Shown: positions 1 to 5,716 of the stretch, in pieces
Layout: each line of letters starts with the position of its first letter
Numbering within the stretch: position 1 is the first letter of the stretch
Assembly: GCF_030382115.1 (NCBI RefSeq)
Contig: NZ_JAUDRJ010000002.1
Span: 61,980 to 69,279 of the forward strand
Direction: 5' to 3'
DNA: 7,300 nt
Origin: Nostoc sp. GT001
GTDB lineage: Bacteria > Cyanobacteriota > Cyanobacteriia > Cyanobacteriales > Nostocaceae
Notes under the pieces: model-generated
Seen by the model: the letters and a program-made list of their open reading frames with translations, nothing else
Told to the model about the DNA's origin: nothing
Database searches by the model: none
Made by a program: the position numbers and the translations under genes

Positions 1-750
1 CCGCAAACTGATGCCATCTTTGAGCAATTAAACTTAGTTAATATTGATGCTTCGGAAGATAAAAGTATTTTACGTCTAAGCATGGACGCAAAAGCTCGTG
101 TTAAGATTGGCTCATTTGATCGAGGGGGTAAAAGCAGGGATGGAGCGAAAGCTGATGACCATGATTATAATCCAAAAACAACTGTAACTCCTTATGGTAT
201 ATTTCTTCCAGAGCTTGATGAGCTATTTTTGTACTTTACAGAATCAAAAGTTACCAGTGATTTTATTGTTGATGTTTTAGAAGATTTCTGGTCTTGTGAA
301 AAGCATCGTTTTTCGCAAATTAAAACATTACTTTTCAATCAAGATAATGGGCCGCAGAATAGTTCACGGCGTACCCAATTTATGAAACGTATAGTAGAGT
401 TTGCTCACAAGTATCAACTAAATATACGTTTAGCTTACTACCCTCCATATCATAGTAAATATAATCCAATAGAAAGGACATGGGCAATACTAGAGAATCA
501 TTGGAATGGCAGCATTCTAGATGAAGTGGAGACAGCTTTAAACTTTGCTAGTACTATGAAATGGAAAGGTTCTCATCCAGTAGTTAAGCTAGTACACGAA
601 ACTTATGAGAATGGGGTAAAGCTTACAAAAAAAGCTATGGCTCAAATTGAAAAACAGATTGAGCGGCTAACCGATTCTAATCATGAAGTTTTCCCAAATT
701 TAGGTAATTGGTTTATTGATATTTGTTGTAGTAAGACAAAAGTTATTTGA
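1..750 (+). CDS. ISAzo13-family transposase, 3' part (N-terminus outside window)
   Basis: The DDE-type transposase of an insertion sequence, which cuts and joins element ends. The frame is open from base 1, so the in-frame ATG at 82 is internal. The visible 249 residues resemble ISAzo13-family transposases: SMDAKARVKIG with the first catalytic Asp (window residue 29), a GGKSR segment, FNQDNGPQN with the second Asp (residue 115), and YHSKYNPIERTW with the catalytic Glu (residue 158). It ends with the family-typical GNWFIDI near the C-terminus, plus about eight extra residues. Family members are about 400 residues, so over a third lies upstream. No frameshift or internal stop is visible, so the element may be intact. 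It converges with the FolD-like gene; the element's right end should lie shortly after the stop, but I could not define the terminal repeat. Confidence 0.88.
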   Translation, partial: PQTDAIFEQLNLVNIDASEDKSILRLSMDAKARVKIGSFDRGGKSRDGAKADDHDYNPKTTVTPYGIFLPELDELFLYFTESKVTSDFIVDVLEDFWSCEKHRFSQIKTLLFNQDNGPQNSSRRTQFMKRIVEFAHKYQLNIRLAYYPPYHSKYNPIERTWAILENHWNGSILDEVETALNFASTMKWKGSHPVVKLVHETYENGVKLTKKAMAQIEKQIERLTDSNHEVFPNLGNWFIDICCSKTKVI

Positions 751-807
751 TTTTAATAAACAGCATTTATTTAGCTACAAAACATACTATTTTTACACTG
801 TTTAACT
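1..807 (+). mobile_element. ISAzo13-type insertion sequence, right part; outer end not defined
   Basis: The transposase reading frame shows that an insertion sequence enters the window from the left. The 57 bases between its stop (750) and the FolD-like stop (808) are AT-rich and probably hold the right terminal inverted repeat. Without the left end I cannot identify the repeat or a target duplication, so 807 is only an outer limit set by the next gene. The element could end earlier, or run into the 3' end of the FolD-like frame. Confidence 0.5.
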
Positions 808-2148
808 TCAAAGCAGACGACAAGTGTATAGATTCTTCATGCATAGATGAGGGGGAGAAAAGGGGTTGCCCTCGGCAACCCCTTTTCTCCCCCTTAAAAT
901 GATTATCATTCTTGAGAAAACCTGTCTCTTGTTTTTCTTGGAATAATTTATTCTTTGGAAGTCCCCTATACCTCTATCAGTTGATTGCGTTATTGTTGAA
1001 TCGATCGCAGTTTGAATTTGCTGCCATCTTGCTATATCCTCGTTTGTTATACCCCTGGCGGTTTCAATTTGATTACTTGCAAGAGTTAGTCGAATTAGCG
1101 TTAGCTTTTCATTGGTTCTGGCAACAGTTAAACTTTGCGTGGTGCTATTGAAGCTGATCTGGTAGTTACTACCTTCCAAGACAAATAGGTTTTCTTTTTC
1201 TGTGCGAATGGATTGAGGATACGCAGTTGCTTGCTGTGCGAAGAACACTCTAGCTATGGGGGCAATTATAGTAGCGCGTTGCATCTGTTCTTGCTGTAAT
1301 TGCTGATAGTCCCATTTCCCAAGTTCTATGCCCAAATCCATTTTTACCAAACGTTCTGCTAAAATTGCCATTTCTATTGGGCCAACACCTCCAGGGACGG
1401 GCGTAATGTTCTGGGGGATTCTGTAAGCACTGCGAGCTACATCGCCAGCAGCACCAGAAGCAGTAGGTATAAAGCCACCATCGACAACCAAGCGATGAGA
1501 GGGGAGTACATAGTCCGTGAAAATTCCTCGTCTTCCGGTGACTGATACTACAATGTCAGCTTCTTGAGTTCTAGTCAGGTCATCGCCGTCTTCCAAACAG
1601 AAACAGCTGATTCTACTTGCTTCTAAATATTTGATGACACCATTGCCCACAAAGCCACCTCCGCCGACAACTGCAACATTGGAATCTCTTTGTGCGTAGG
1701 ATTCAACAATTCTGGCGATTCCTTCAGCAGTAGCACAACTTTCAAAGAAATTGTTGCTTTGTCTGCGGACGATATCTATATCTTTTTGTGGCTCTAATAG
1801 CCCAATTGAGCTTGTAAACTTAGCTGGAATTGGATATTGAACAATAGCAGCAGTGACTTGGGTGTTTTCGTTAATGGATTGAACAATGCCATCAAATTGC
1901 TCTACTGCGATATTGGGTGATAGCACAATATAATTGGGAGTAATGCCAATAGCGTTGAAAATAGCTACTTTTTGTTCTGCTGAGATTCTGGCTGCTTCAT
2001 ATCTAGCTCTTAATTCATTGCTGGCATTTTCTGAAGACTCAAATCTGATGATTGCTACTTCTTTTTGAGATGCTTGAAATATGGATTTGTATTTTTGACA
2101 TTCTTGCTTTACGTGTTCTCGTATTAACTGTCCGTCTATGAGCGTCAT
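808..2148 (-). CDS. FolD-like methylene-THF dehydrogenase/cyclohydrolase homologue with C-terminal extension
   Basis: Resembles FolD, the cytosolic NADP-dependent enzyme that interconverts methylene-, methenyl- and formyl-tetrahydrofolate. Residues 1-275 follow the FolD order: AIVQYPIP (101-108, matching VQLPLP with its Gln), KDID (122-125), CATAEGI (138-144, matching PCTPxGI), a Rossmann loop VGGGGFVGNG (161-170), ADIVVSVTG (197-205) and ITPVPGGVGP (248-257). Lys60, eight residues before the Gly of the following GI, fits the catalytic Lys, but Ser56 sits where the usual Tyr lies four residues earlier. The canonical GRSxxVGxP loop has lost its Arg and Ser. Housekeeping FolD is about 285 residues; this frame has 446. 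Residues about 290-385 form an extra domain that I associate weakly with cyanobacterial mobile-element proteins, and the last 28 or so residues come from a palindrome. No Shine-Dalgarno precedes the ATG. Likely a specialised paralogue; activity is uncertain. Confidence 0.75.
   Translation of the reverse strand: MTLIDGQLIREHVKQECQKYKSIFQASQKEVAIIRFESSENASNELRARYEAARISAEQKVAIFNAIGITPNYIVLSPNIAVEQFDGIVQSINENTQVTAAIVQYPIPAKFTSSIGLLEPQKDIDIVRRQSNNFFESCATAEGIARIVESYAQRDSNVAVVGGGGFVGNGVIKYLEASRISCFCLEDGDDLTRTQEADIVVSVTGRRGIFTDYVLPSHRLVVDGGFIPTASGAAGDVARSAYRIPQNITPVPGGVGPIEMAILAERLVKMDLGIELGKWDYQQLQQEQMQRATIIAPIARVFFAQQATAYPQSIRTEKENLFVLEGSNYQISFNSTTQSLTVARTNEKLTLIRLTLASNQIETARGITNEDIARWQQIQTAIDSTITQSTDRGIGDFQRINYSKKNKRQVFSRMIIILRGRKGVAEGNPFSPPHLCMKNLYTCRLL
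848..896. repeat. Strong palindrome between convergent genes, inside the FolD-like 3' end
   Basis: The arms at 851-870 and 874-893 are perfect reverse complements (20 bp, GGGGGAGAAA... against ...TTTCTCCCCC) with a 3-base loop CTC. The stem extends to 23 bp if T848-A896, G849-T895 (wobble) and A850-T894 are added. It sits where the transposase and FolD-like genes converge, so it could stop transcription from both sides. There is no clean T-run outside the stem on either strand, so it is not a textbook intrinsic terminator. It is translated as residues 419-433 of the FolD-like frame. It may instead be a dispersed cyanobacterial palindromic repeat. Confidence 0.8.
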
Positions 2149-2172
2149 TTAATATGGCGTTAAATTTGATGA

Positions 2173-2201
2173 AGAAAATTGTCTGGTACAAACAATTTTC
2201 T
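2173..2201 (-). other. Hairpin between the small gene and the FolD-like gene
   Basis: A perfect 10-bp inverted repeat (AGAAAATTGT at 2173-2182, ACAATTTTCT at 2192-2201) around a 9-base loop. On the minus strand it lies after the stop of the 76-residue gene and about 25 bases before the FolD-like start. The trailing TTTTCTTC is only a weak T-run. It could be a weak terminator separating the two genes or a leader structure of the FolD-like mRNA. Confidence 0.4.
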
Positions 2202-2226
2202 GAATTTCTAATAGGATTTGTTGGAA

Positions 2227-2457
2227 TTAGGTAGGGCGTTTGGTGATTTCACCAACTTCTTGACCGTTGCACGAAACCCAGTTAGTGACATAGCGTTCAG
2301 TGTCATGGAAGCCACTAAATTCAATACTGTTATCAGAACACTTCTCTTGGAACCATTGTTGTGCTTCTTGTTCTGTATTGAATGTTCTAGCGGCGACTTC
2401 TTCTACTGGAATCTTCCAGTTTGTATTGCCATACAAATCGCAAACATAATGTGTCAT
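2227..2457 (-). CDS. Small hypothetical protein (76 aa)
   Basis: I do not recognise the family. The 76-residue product begins MTHYVCDLYGNTNW and is soluble in character, with several Trp and Tyr, three Cys (in YVCDLYG, EKCSD and SCNGQE) too far apart for an obvious zinc knuckle, and no signal peptide or membrane segment. The start is well supported: AAAGGAG lies 8 bases upstream of the ATG, the best ribosome-binding site in the window. The gene diverges from the 137-residue gene across 35 bp and points towards the FolD-like gene 78 bp downstream, with which it may be co-transcribed despite an intervening hairpin. A plus-strand frame over the same bases (2218-2484) lacks a comparable start signal and reads as a shadow. 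Confidence 0.7.
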   Translation of the reverse strand: MTHYVCDLYGNTNWKIPVEEVAARTFNTEQEAQQWFQEKCSDNSIEFSGFHDTERYVTNWVSCNGQEVGEITKRPT

Positions 2458-2465
2458 ATCTGTTA

Positions 2466-2472
2466 CTCCTTT
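2466..2472 (-). promoter_or_regulatory. Shine-Dalgarno site (AAAGGAG) of the 76-aa gene
   Basis: Read on the minus strand the bases are AAAGGAG, followed by an 8-base spacer to the ATG at 2457. It fixes the start and strand of the small gene. Other starts in the window have little or no such motif, as is common in cyanobacteria. Confidence 0.75.
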
Positions 2473-2492
2473 AACAATATCTAAAAACTACT

Positions 2493-2906
2493 ATGACAAT
2501 TTTAAATCAACAACAGCAGGCTGAATTAATTATCCAACAAGCTTGCAAGGAAAATTTTACTGATAGCGAGAAAGCTATTTACGATGACTTTATTCTGGAA
2601 GCGGGGGTAAAAAACCCAGCCAAGATGACTGAGGCTACTGCTGATGCTTTAATTAGATACCTTAATGGCTGTGAAGCATCTAACGAGTTTGTTGCTAATG
2701 TAGTAAATCGCCTCGCGCAAGTTGCCCCTGCTCATATCATGACTAAGGTTCTCAAGAGTGATAATGACGGCGATGGTGTGCCTTTATACGAGGAATTAAA
2801 ACTTGGAACAAAGGCTACCGAATTTGATACCTCTTTTGAAATAGCGGCTGCAAAACAAAAACAATATCAATTTTCTCCAACTCGGAATTGCGATATGGAG
2901 TTATAA
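2493..2906 (+). CDS. Small protein with EF-hand/TSP3-like calcium loop (137 aa)
   Basis: Function unknown. Residues about 1-80 look helical and soluble (MTILNQQQQAELIIQQACKE...). The notable feature is at about residues 89-100, DNDGDGVPLYEE, with Asp at loop positions 1, 3 and 5 and Glu at 12. This is the ligand pattern of an EF-hand loop, and the following ELKLGTKATEFDT matches bacterial thrombospondin type 3 repeats, so calcium binding is likely. There is no signal peptide, unlike most extracellular TSP3 proteins. The ATG is the first start after an in-frame TAA (2472-2474), with no clear ribosome-binding site, so translation may be leaderless or weak. It diverges from the 76-residue gene; with only 35 bp between them the promoters must overlap the opposite gene or each other, hinting at joint control. 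Confidence 0.75.
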   Translation: MTILNQQQQAELIIQQACKENFTDSEKAIYDDFILEAGVKNPAKMTEATADALIRYLNGCEASNEFVANVVNRLAQVAPAHIMTKVLKSDNDGDGVPLYEELKLGTKATEFDTSFEIAAAKQKQYQFSPTRNCDMEL

Positions 2907-3003
2907 GTATAATTCATCACTAAATAATAATCTGTAGTGGATATGAGATCGTTATTCTCTAAAATGACTGAAAATAGAGATTAACCAGTTGCTACACAGG
3001 GGT

Positions 3004-3035
3004 AGACACTTACTCTTAGCTCGAAGTAAGTGTCT
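3004..3035 (+). terminator. Possible terminator or hairpin downstream of the calcium-loop gene
   Basis: A perfect 11-bp inverted repeat (AGACACTTACT at 3004-3014, AGTAAGTGTCT at 3025-3035) with a 10-base loop, 97 bp after the stop at 2906. The following plus-strand bases contain only a short CTTTT, so intrinsic termination would be weak. Confidence 0.4.
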
Positions 3036-3101
3036 TAGAGGCTTTTCTCAAATATCGCCATCTTTCCCATACTCAAAATTAACCTTCGATATACTGGGTG
3101 T

Positions 3102-3134
3102 AAAAAATGCGCTTACGATTAACAGTAGCGCATT
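3102..3134 (-). terminator. Intrinsic terminator of the unknown gene pair
   Basis: The arms AATGCGCT (3106-3113) and AGCGCATT (3127-3134) pair perfectly, with two more pairs inside after a one-base bulge. On the minus strand the stem runs straight into a T-run (TTTTTTA, ending about 3101). This is a good rho-independent terminator, about 64 bp after the stop of the minus-strand gene ending at 3198. Confidence 0.65.
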
Positions 3135-3148
3135 CCCGATCATGTACA

Positions 3149-3156
3149 GCGATCGC
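3149..3156. repeat. HIP1 octamer GCGATCGC
   Basis: An exact copy of the highly iterated palindrome typical of many cyanobacterial genomes. It supports a cyanobacterial source. I saw only this perfect copy in the window. Confidence 0.85.
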
Positions 3157-3197
3157 AATACTCCCAGCCCAAATAATCAGGCGATTCCCCTGTAAGT

Positions 3198-4028
3198 TTA
3201 ACTTTGGAAAATTACGCCAGTATCCTGATCTTCATCCCAAAACCACCAACCTTGGGATAGTTCAGAAAGAACGCGCATTAGTGCTAACTGTTGCTGTGTG
3301 ATTTCCCCACCGCCGTAGCTGACGTTGCTAGTGCCATCCCATGATTTAAGAATTAATTCTAAATTGTATCCATTGCCCATAATCCAACTGGCGTAGAAAC
3401 AGTCTTTGGATATTTCTTCCATGATGGCTAGCAGTTCGAGTGCGGCATCAGGATTGGGTGATTTTAGGGCTTCGAGTGCAAGGCGGAGGTTTTCTTCCCT
3501 GTCTGCAAGAAACTCCGAAAAAGCTGCTCTATTTGATGGTAAATTCTCCTTTTCAAGTGTAATTAATTTTCCATTTACAATCTTGACTGGAGTTATATTT
3601 GAGTAATCAGTTCGGTCATCTTCACTTGCCTTTGCTTTTATAGCTAAAGGATGCCAATGGATGCGTTCAATTTTATTGGTCTGAGGATTTGTCCATGTCC
3701 AGAATAGTTTGTGAGATGCAGCACCCTTAACTGTCAGATAAGTTCTTTTATGTCGAATGGGATAGTCTACACCTTCTTCTTTTTTGGCTTGCAAAAAGGC
3801 TTCTATTGATAGACATTCTTCATTGAGGTATGCCATTTTACGTGGTGCTGTCGCAGATGTATAACCCGATAGGCTGCTGCTATCACCATCTTTCAAGACT
3901 ACCAAATTCCATTTGTCGTTTATTGGATTCTGTATCCAAAACTCAACTGATATTGTTTGTACAAACTGATCTAAAATTTGGACTACACAAGGATAGTAAA
4001 GTGTGAGTTGTTGCTTGCTATTAGTCAT
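3198..4028 (-). CDS. Hypothetical protein, second gene of a coupled pair (276 aa)
   Basis: I do not recognise the family. From the ATG at 4028 (MTNSKQQLTLYY) the product has 276 residues; an ATG at 4043 would add five and overlap the upstream gene by 13 bases. I prefer 4028 because a GGA lies six bases upstream and the start sits two bases after the upstream stop (TAG, 4031-4033), typical of translational coupling. The N-terminal half is beta-rich with many Trp and Tyr (VEFWIQNP, LFWTWTNP, RIHWHPLAIKAK). The middle has an acidic helical stretch (FSEFLADREENLRLALEALKS). The C-terminus ends in a Trp/Asp-rich tail, QGWWFWDEDQDTG. There is no signal peptide or membrane segment. A strong terminator follows. 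Confidence 0.7.
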   Translation of the reverse strand: MTNSKQQLTLYYPCVVQILDQFVQTISVEFWIQNPINDKWNLVVLKDGDSSSLSGYTSATAPRKMAYLNEECLSIEAFLQAKKEEGVDYPIRHKRTYLTVKGAASHKLFWTWTNPQTNKIERIHWHPLAIKAKASEDDRTDYSNITPVKIVNGKLITLEKENLPSNRAAFSEFLADREENLRLALEALKSPNPDAALELLAIMEEISKDCFYASWIMGNGYNLELILKSWDGTSNVSYGGGEITQQQLALMRVLSELSQGWWFWDEDQDTGVIFQS

Positions 4029-4030
4029 TA

Positions 4031-4486
4031 CTATTCCATCCATTCGATTGGGGATATGGTTTCCTTTTTGGCGGGAAGTATTTTTACTTCGTAGCCATAA
4101 AGAATTAATTCATACAGAGTTTCTAATAGTTGCTTGGGTGATATACTGTCCCATTGCTTGCACTCTAAGATATGTTTCAATACTTGCTCTGGAGCATTAA
4201 TTACCCAAAGGCTGTGAACTTTTCTGTTTCTAAATCCCGCACATAATTGAACAATTGGTTGTAGCTCAACTATTGTTTTTGGTATGTGAATAATTGCTGA
4301 ACTTACAGGGATTGTTGGTTTTACTTCTAGATTTTTGGGTGATAAAAAATTGGGGTCACTGTACCACTGTCCGTCGATTTGGTATGCAATCATTAGGTAT
4401 GGCAATGCTTTAATCGCACTTATAGTTCCCCATCTTGCAGTTTGTCCTGCGTGAAACCAGATGTAAGAGCCGTTGTGTATTATCAT
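4031..4486 (-). CDS. Hypothetical protein, first gene of a coupled pair (151 aa)
   Basis: I do not recognise the family. The ATG at 4486 gives 151 residues beginning MIIHNGSYIWFHAG. A TTG two codons upstream (4492) could also start it; neither has a clear ribosome-binding site, and ATG is chosen on codon preference. The N-terminal half looks like a compact beta-sheet domain (YLMIAYQIDGQWYSDPNFLSP). The C-terminal half has helices (EQVLKHILECKQWD, LLETLYELILYGYEVKIL). It is soluble with no export signal. It ends two bases before the 276-residue gene, and the shared Trp-rich, beta-rich character suggests products that work together. The 359-base upstream interval should contain the promoter. 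Confidence 0.7.
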   Translation of the reverse strand: MIIHNGSYIWFHAGQTARWGTISAIKALPYLMIAYQIDGQWYSDPNFLSPKNLEVKPTIPVSSAIIHIPKTIVELQPIVQLCAGFRNRKVHSLWVINAPEQVLKHILECKQWDSISPKQLLETLYELILYGYEVKILPAKKETISPIEWME

Positions 4487-4549
4487 GTACAATTTTTATG
4501 ATTTTGACTTGAGGTTTTGCTTGCCTAGCTAGTTGATAATTTCGTCTGT

Positions 4550-4577
4550 GGTAGAAAATCTAGCTACTTTTTCTACC
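4550..4577. promoter_or_regulatory. Inverted repeat upstream of the unknown gene pair (possible operator)
   Basis: GGTAGAAAA (4550-4558) and TTTTCTACC (4569-4576/7) form a perfect 9-bp inverted repeat around a 10-base loop that contains TAGCT. It lies about 64 bases upstream of the ATG at 4486. Position and symmetry fit a repressor operator or an mRNA leader hairpin; neither is shown by sequence alone. Confidence 0.35.
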
Positions 4578-4787
4578 TAAAGAATGATTCGTATTTGTAT
4601 GAACACTTAGTTAAAAATCGCCATTATTTAGCCATGTGCAGTCAACTTCATGCTCAGATAAAATCCAAAGTATTTTATTGATTGCTGAATTACTCCTAAT
4701 AACTACCTTTACAAGGTGTGTAATAACTGTGGTGATTAATTTATGAACAGATTAATTTTTATTTAAAATATTCAATGAGCTATTGAA

Positions 4788-4828
4788 AATAAAAAGTGCG
4801 CCATTATAATTGATGATGCACTTTTATT
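4788..4828 (-). terminator. Intrinsic terminator of the transglycosylase/HNH-like unit
   Basis: AAAAGTGC (4792-4799) pairs with GCACTTTT (4818-4825), and inner CAT/ATG pairs add to the stem. On the minus strand it starts about 20 bases after the stop at 4846 and leads into ACTTTTTATTTT. The A/T-rich arms mean it could also work on the plus strand. Confidence 0.65.
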
Positions 4829-4845
4829 AAAAATAAATTTATTAT

Positions 4846-5688
4846 TTAAGCGTGGTGAAGGATAATATTTATTGCGTCTTGAGTGCTAATTTGATATTGT
4901 GTAGCAAGTTTATTCATATTGGCTTCACCATTTGCATGAGCTTTGACAATTGCGCGAATAATATTTGGTGAAACATTTATCTCACAATTTGTAACAACTG
5001 GTTTGGGTAAAGTTTGAGAAATGAACAATTCTTTTCTTCTTAAGAAATGTATTTGACGGTAATGCTCTTTTCTGGGTATCCATTGACAATTTCCGGGAGC
5101 AAAGTCACTCTCTAGGTCAATACGTGCTATGACTGTTCCTTCGGGTGCTACTCCCATATCTTTTAAGAACTGGGTAAAGTTATCGCGCCAGGATGCATCG
5201 ACTTCAATTCCGCACCCGCCATGATACTTGTACTGATGGTGGTTCTTGTTATAGCAGATGCGCTTGATGTGTAACCAGGAGTTATACTCGTGGCTTTTGC
5301 AGTGTCCGTGGACAGTTTTATCGCTCTTGAGGGTTTCGCGCTGCAAGCATCCGCAGCTTTGTGTAAGCCCTCTTTTTAAGCTATTTTTACTGATATACTT
5401 TTGGGTTCCGCAGCTGCATAGGGTAAGGAGTAGTAATTCACCCCTTTTCCCCTTAACTTCTACATCGGATATAACTTTTAGTCTCCCAAAGTTTGCCCCA
5501 ACTGGGATGGATTCTTTTCTTTTTTTACAACCGCAATTAGTTGACCGACCATTGGTAAGGGTGTGACTGTAGACAAGTTTTTGGGTTCCACAATCACACT
5601 GGCATAATACTTGCTTTCCTTGTTTATTTAGTACAATCCAGCTGCCGAATTTTTCACTTATATTAATTACTCGTTTTGTAGTCTCCAT
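4846..5688 (-). CDS. Phage-type zinc-knuckle protein with HNH/AP2-like domain
   Basis: A probable DNA-binding or nuclease-like protein of 280 residues. Two N-terminal repeats have matching cysteine pairs: CDCG (C31, C33) with CGC (C52, C54), and CSCG (C91, C93) with CGC (C112, C114). Spacing between pairs is identical (19 residues), the pattern of small zinc modules in phage and mobile-element proteins. Residues about 127-207 (HGHCKSHEYNSW, then CYNKNH, YHGGCGIEV, DNFTQFLKDMG, IARIDLESDFAPGNCQW) match a widespread phage domain annotated as HNH/AP2-like. Its usual SIDRIDNNGNY core is changed to ARIDLESDF, so catalysis is uncertain. Residues about 240-278 (IIRAIVKAHANGEANMNKLATQYQIS) look like a helix-turn-helix. 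The gene starts 28 bases after the transglycosylase gene, has no obvious ribosome-binding site and precedes a terminator. It could be a homing-endonuclease relative, a regulator or a partner of the transglycosylase. Confidence 0.75.
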   Translation of the reverse strand: METTKRVINISEKFGSWIVLNKQGKQVLCQCDCGTQKLVYSHTLTNGRSTNCGCKKRKESIPVGANFGRLKVISDVEVKGKRGELLLLTLCSCGTQKYISKNSLKRGLTQSCGCLQRETLKSDKTVHGHCKSHEYNSWLHIKRICYNKNHHQYKYHGGCGIEVDASWRDNFTQFLKDMGVAPEGTVIARIDLESDFAPGNCQWIPRKEHYRQIHFLRRKELFISQTLPKPVVTNCEINVSPNIIRAIVKAHANGEANMNKLATQYQISTQDAINIILHHA

Positions 5689-5716
5689 AAATTATTTTGG
5701 TGCTATTACTGCTGGG

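Larger units (their letters stand above)
2907..3197. other. Non-coding interval between convergent genes
   Basis: Lies between the 3' ends of the calcium-loop gene and the unknown gene pair. It holds two hairpins (3004-3035 and 3102-3134) and one HIP1 octamer. Short open frames here (for example from 2989 and 3107 on the plus strand) have no start signal and atypical composition, and I do not accept them as genes. Confidence 0.6.
4487..4845. other. Non-coding AT-rich interval
   Basis: Separates the unknown gene pair from the zinc-knuckle/HNH-like gene. I found no open frame with a credible start. It holds a 9-bp hairpin at 4550-4577, close upstream of the pair, and the terminator of the following minus-strand unit at 4788-4828. 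The promoter of the pair should lie between them, but I could not pick a convincing -35/-10 set. Confidence 0.6.

Noticed and set aside
912..1151. Plus-strand open frame of 79 codons
   Set aside because: It lies entirely inside the FolD-like gene on the opposite strand, with no start signal and no recognisable motif.
808..2148. Ordinary housekeeping folD
   Set aside because: It is 446 residues against about 285, has a changed NADP loop and Ser at the usual Tyr position, and lies in an accessory setting.
2218..2484. Plus-strand open frame of 88 codons
   Set aside because: It is antisense to the 76-residue gene, which has a strong ribosome-binding site; this frame has no start signal and its Phe/Cys-rich product looks like a shadow.
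2989..3301. Two short plus-strand frames over the non-coding interval and the end of the 276-residue gene
   Set aside because: No ribosome-binding site, atypical composition, and they overlap hairpins and a better-supported gene.
5258..5566. Plus-strand open frame of 102 codons
   Set aside because: It is antisense to the zinc-knuckle gene, whose duplicated cysteine pattern proves the minus-strand frame.
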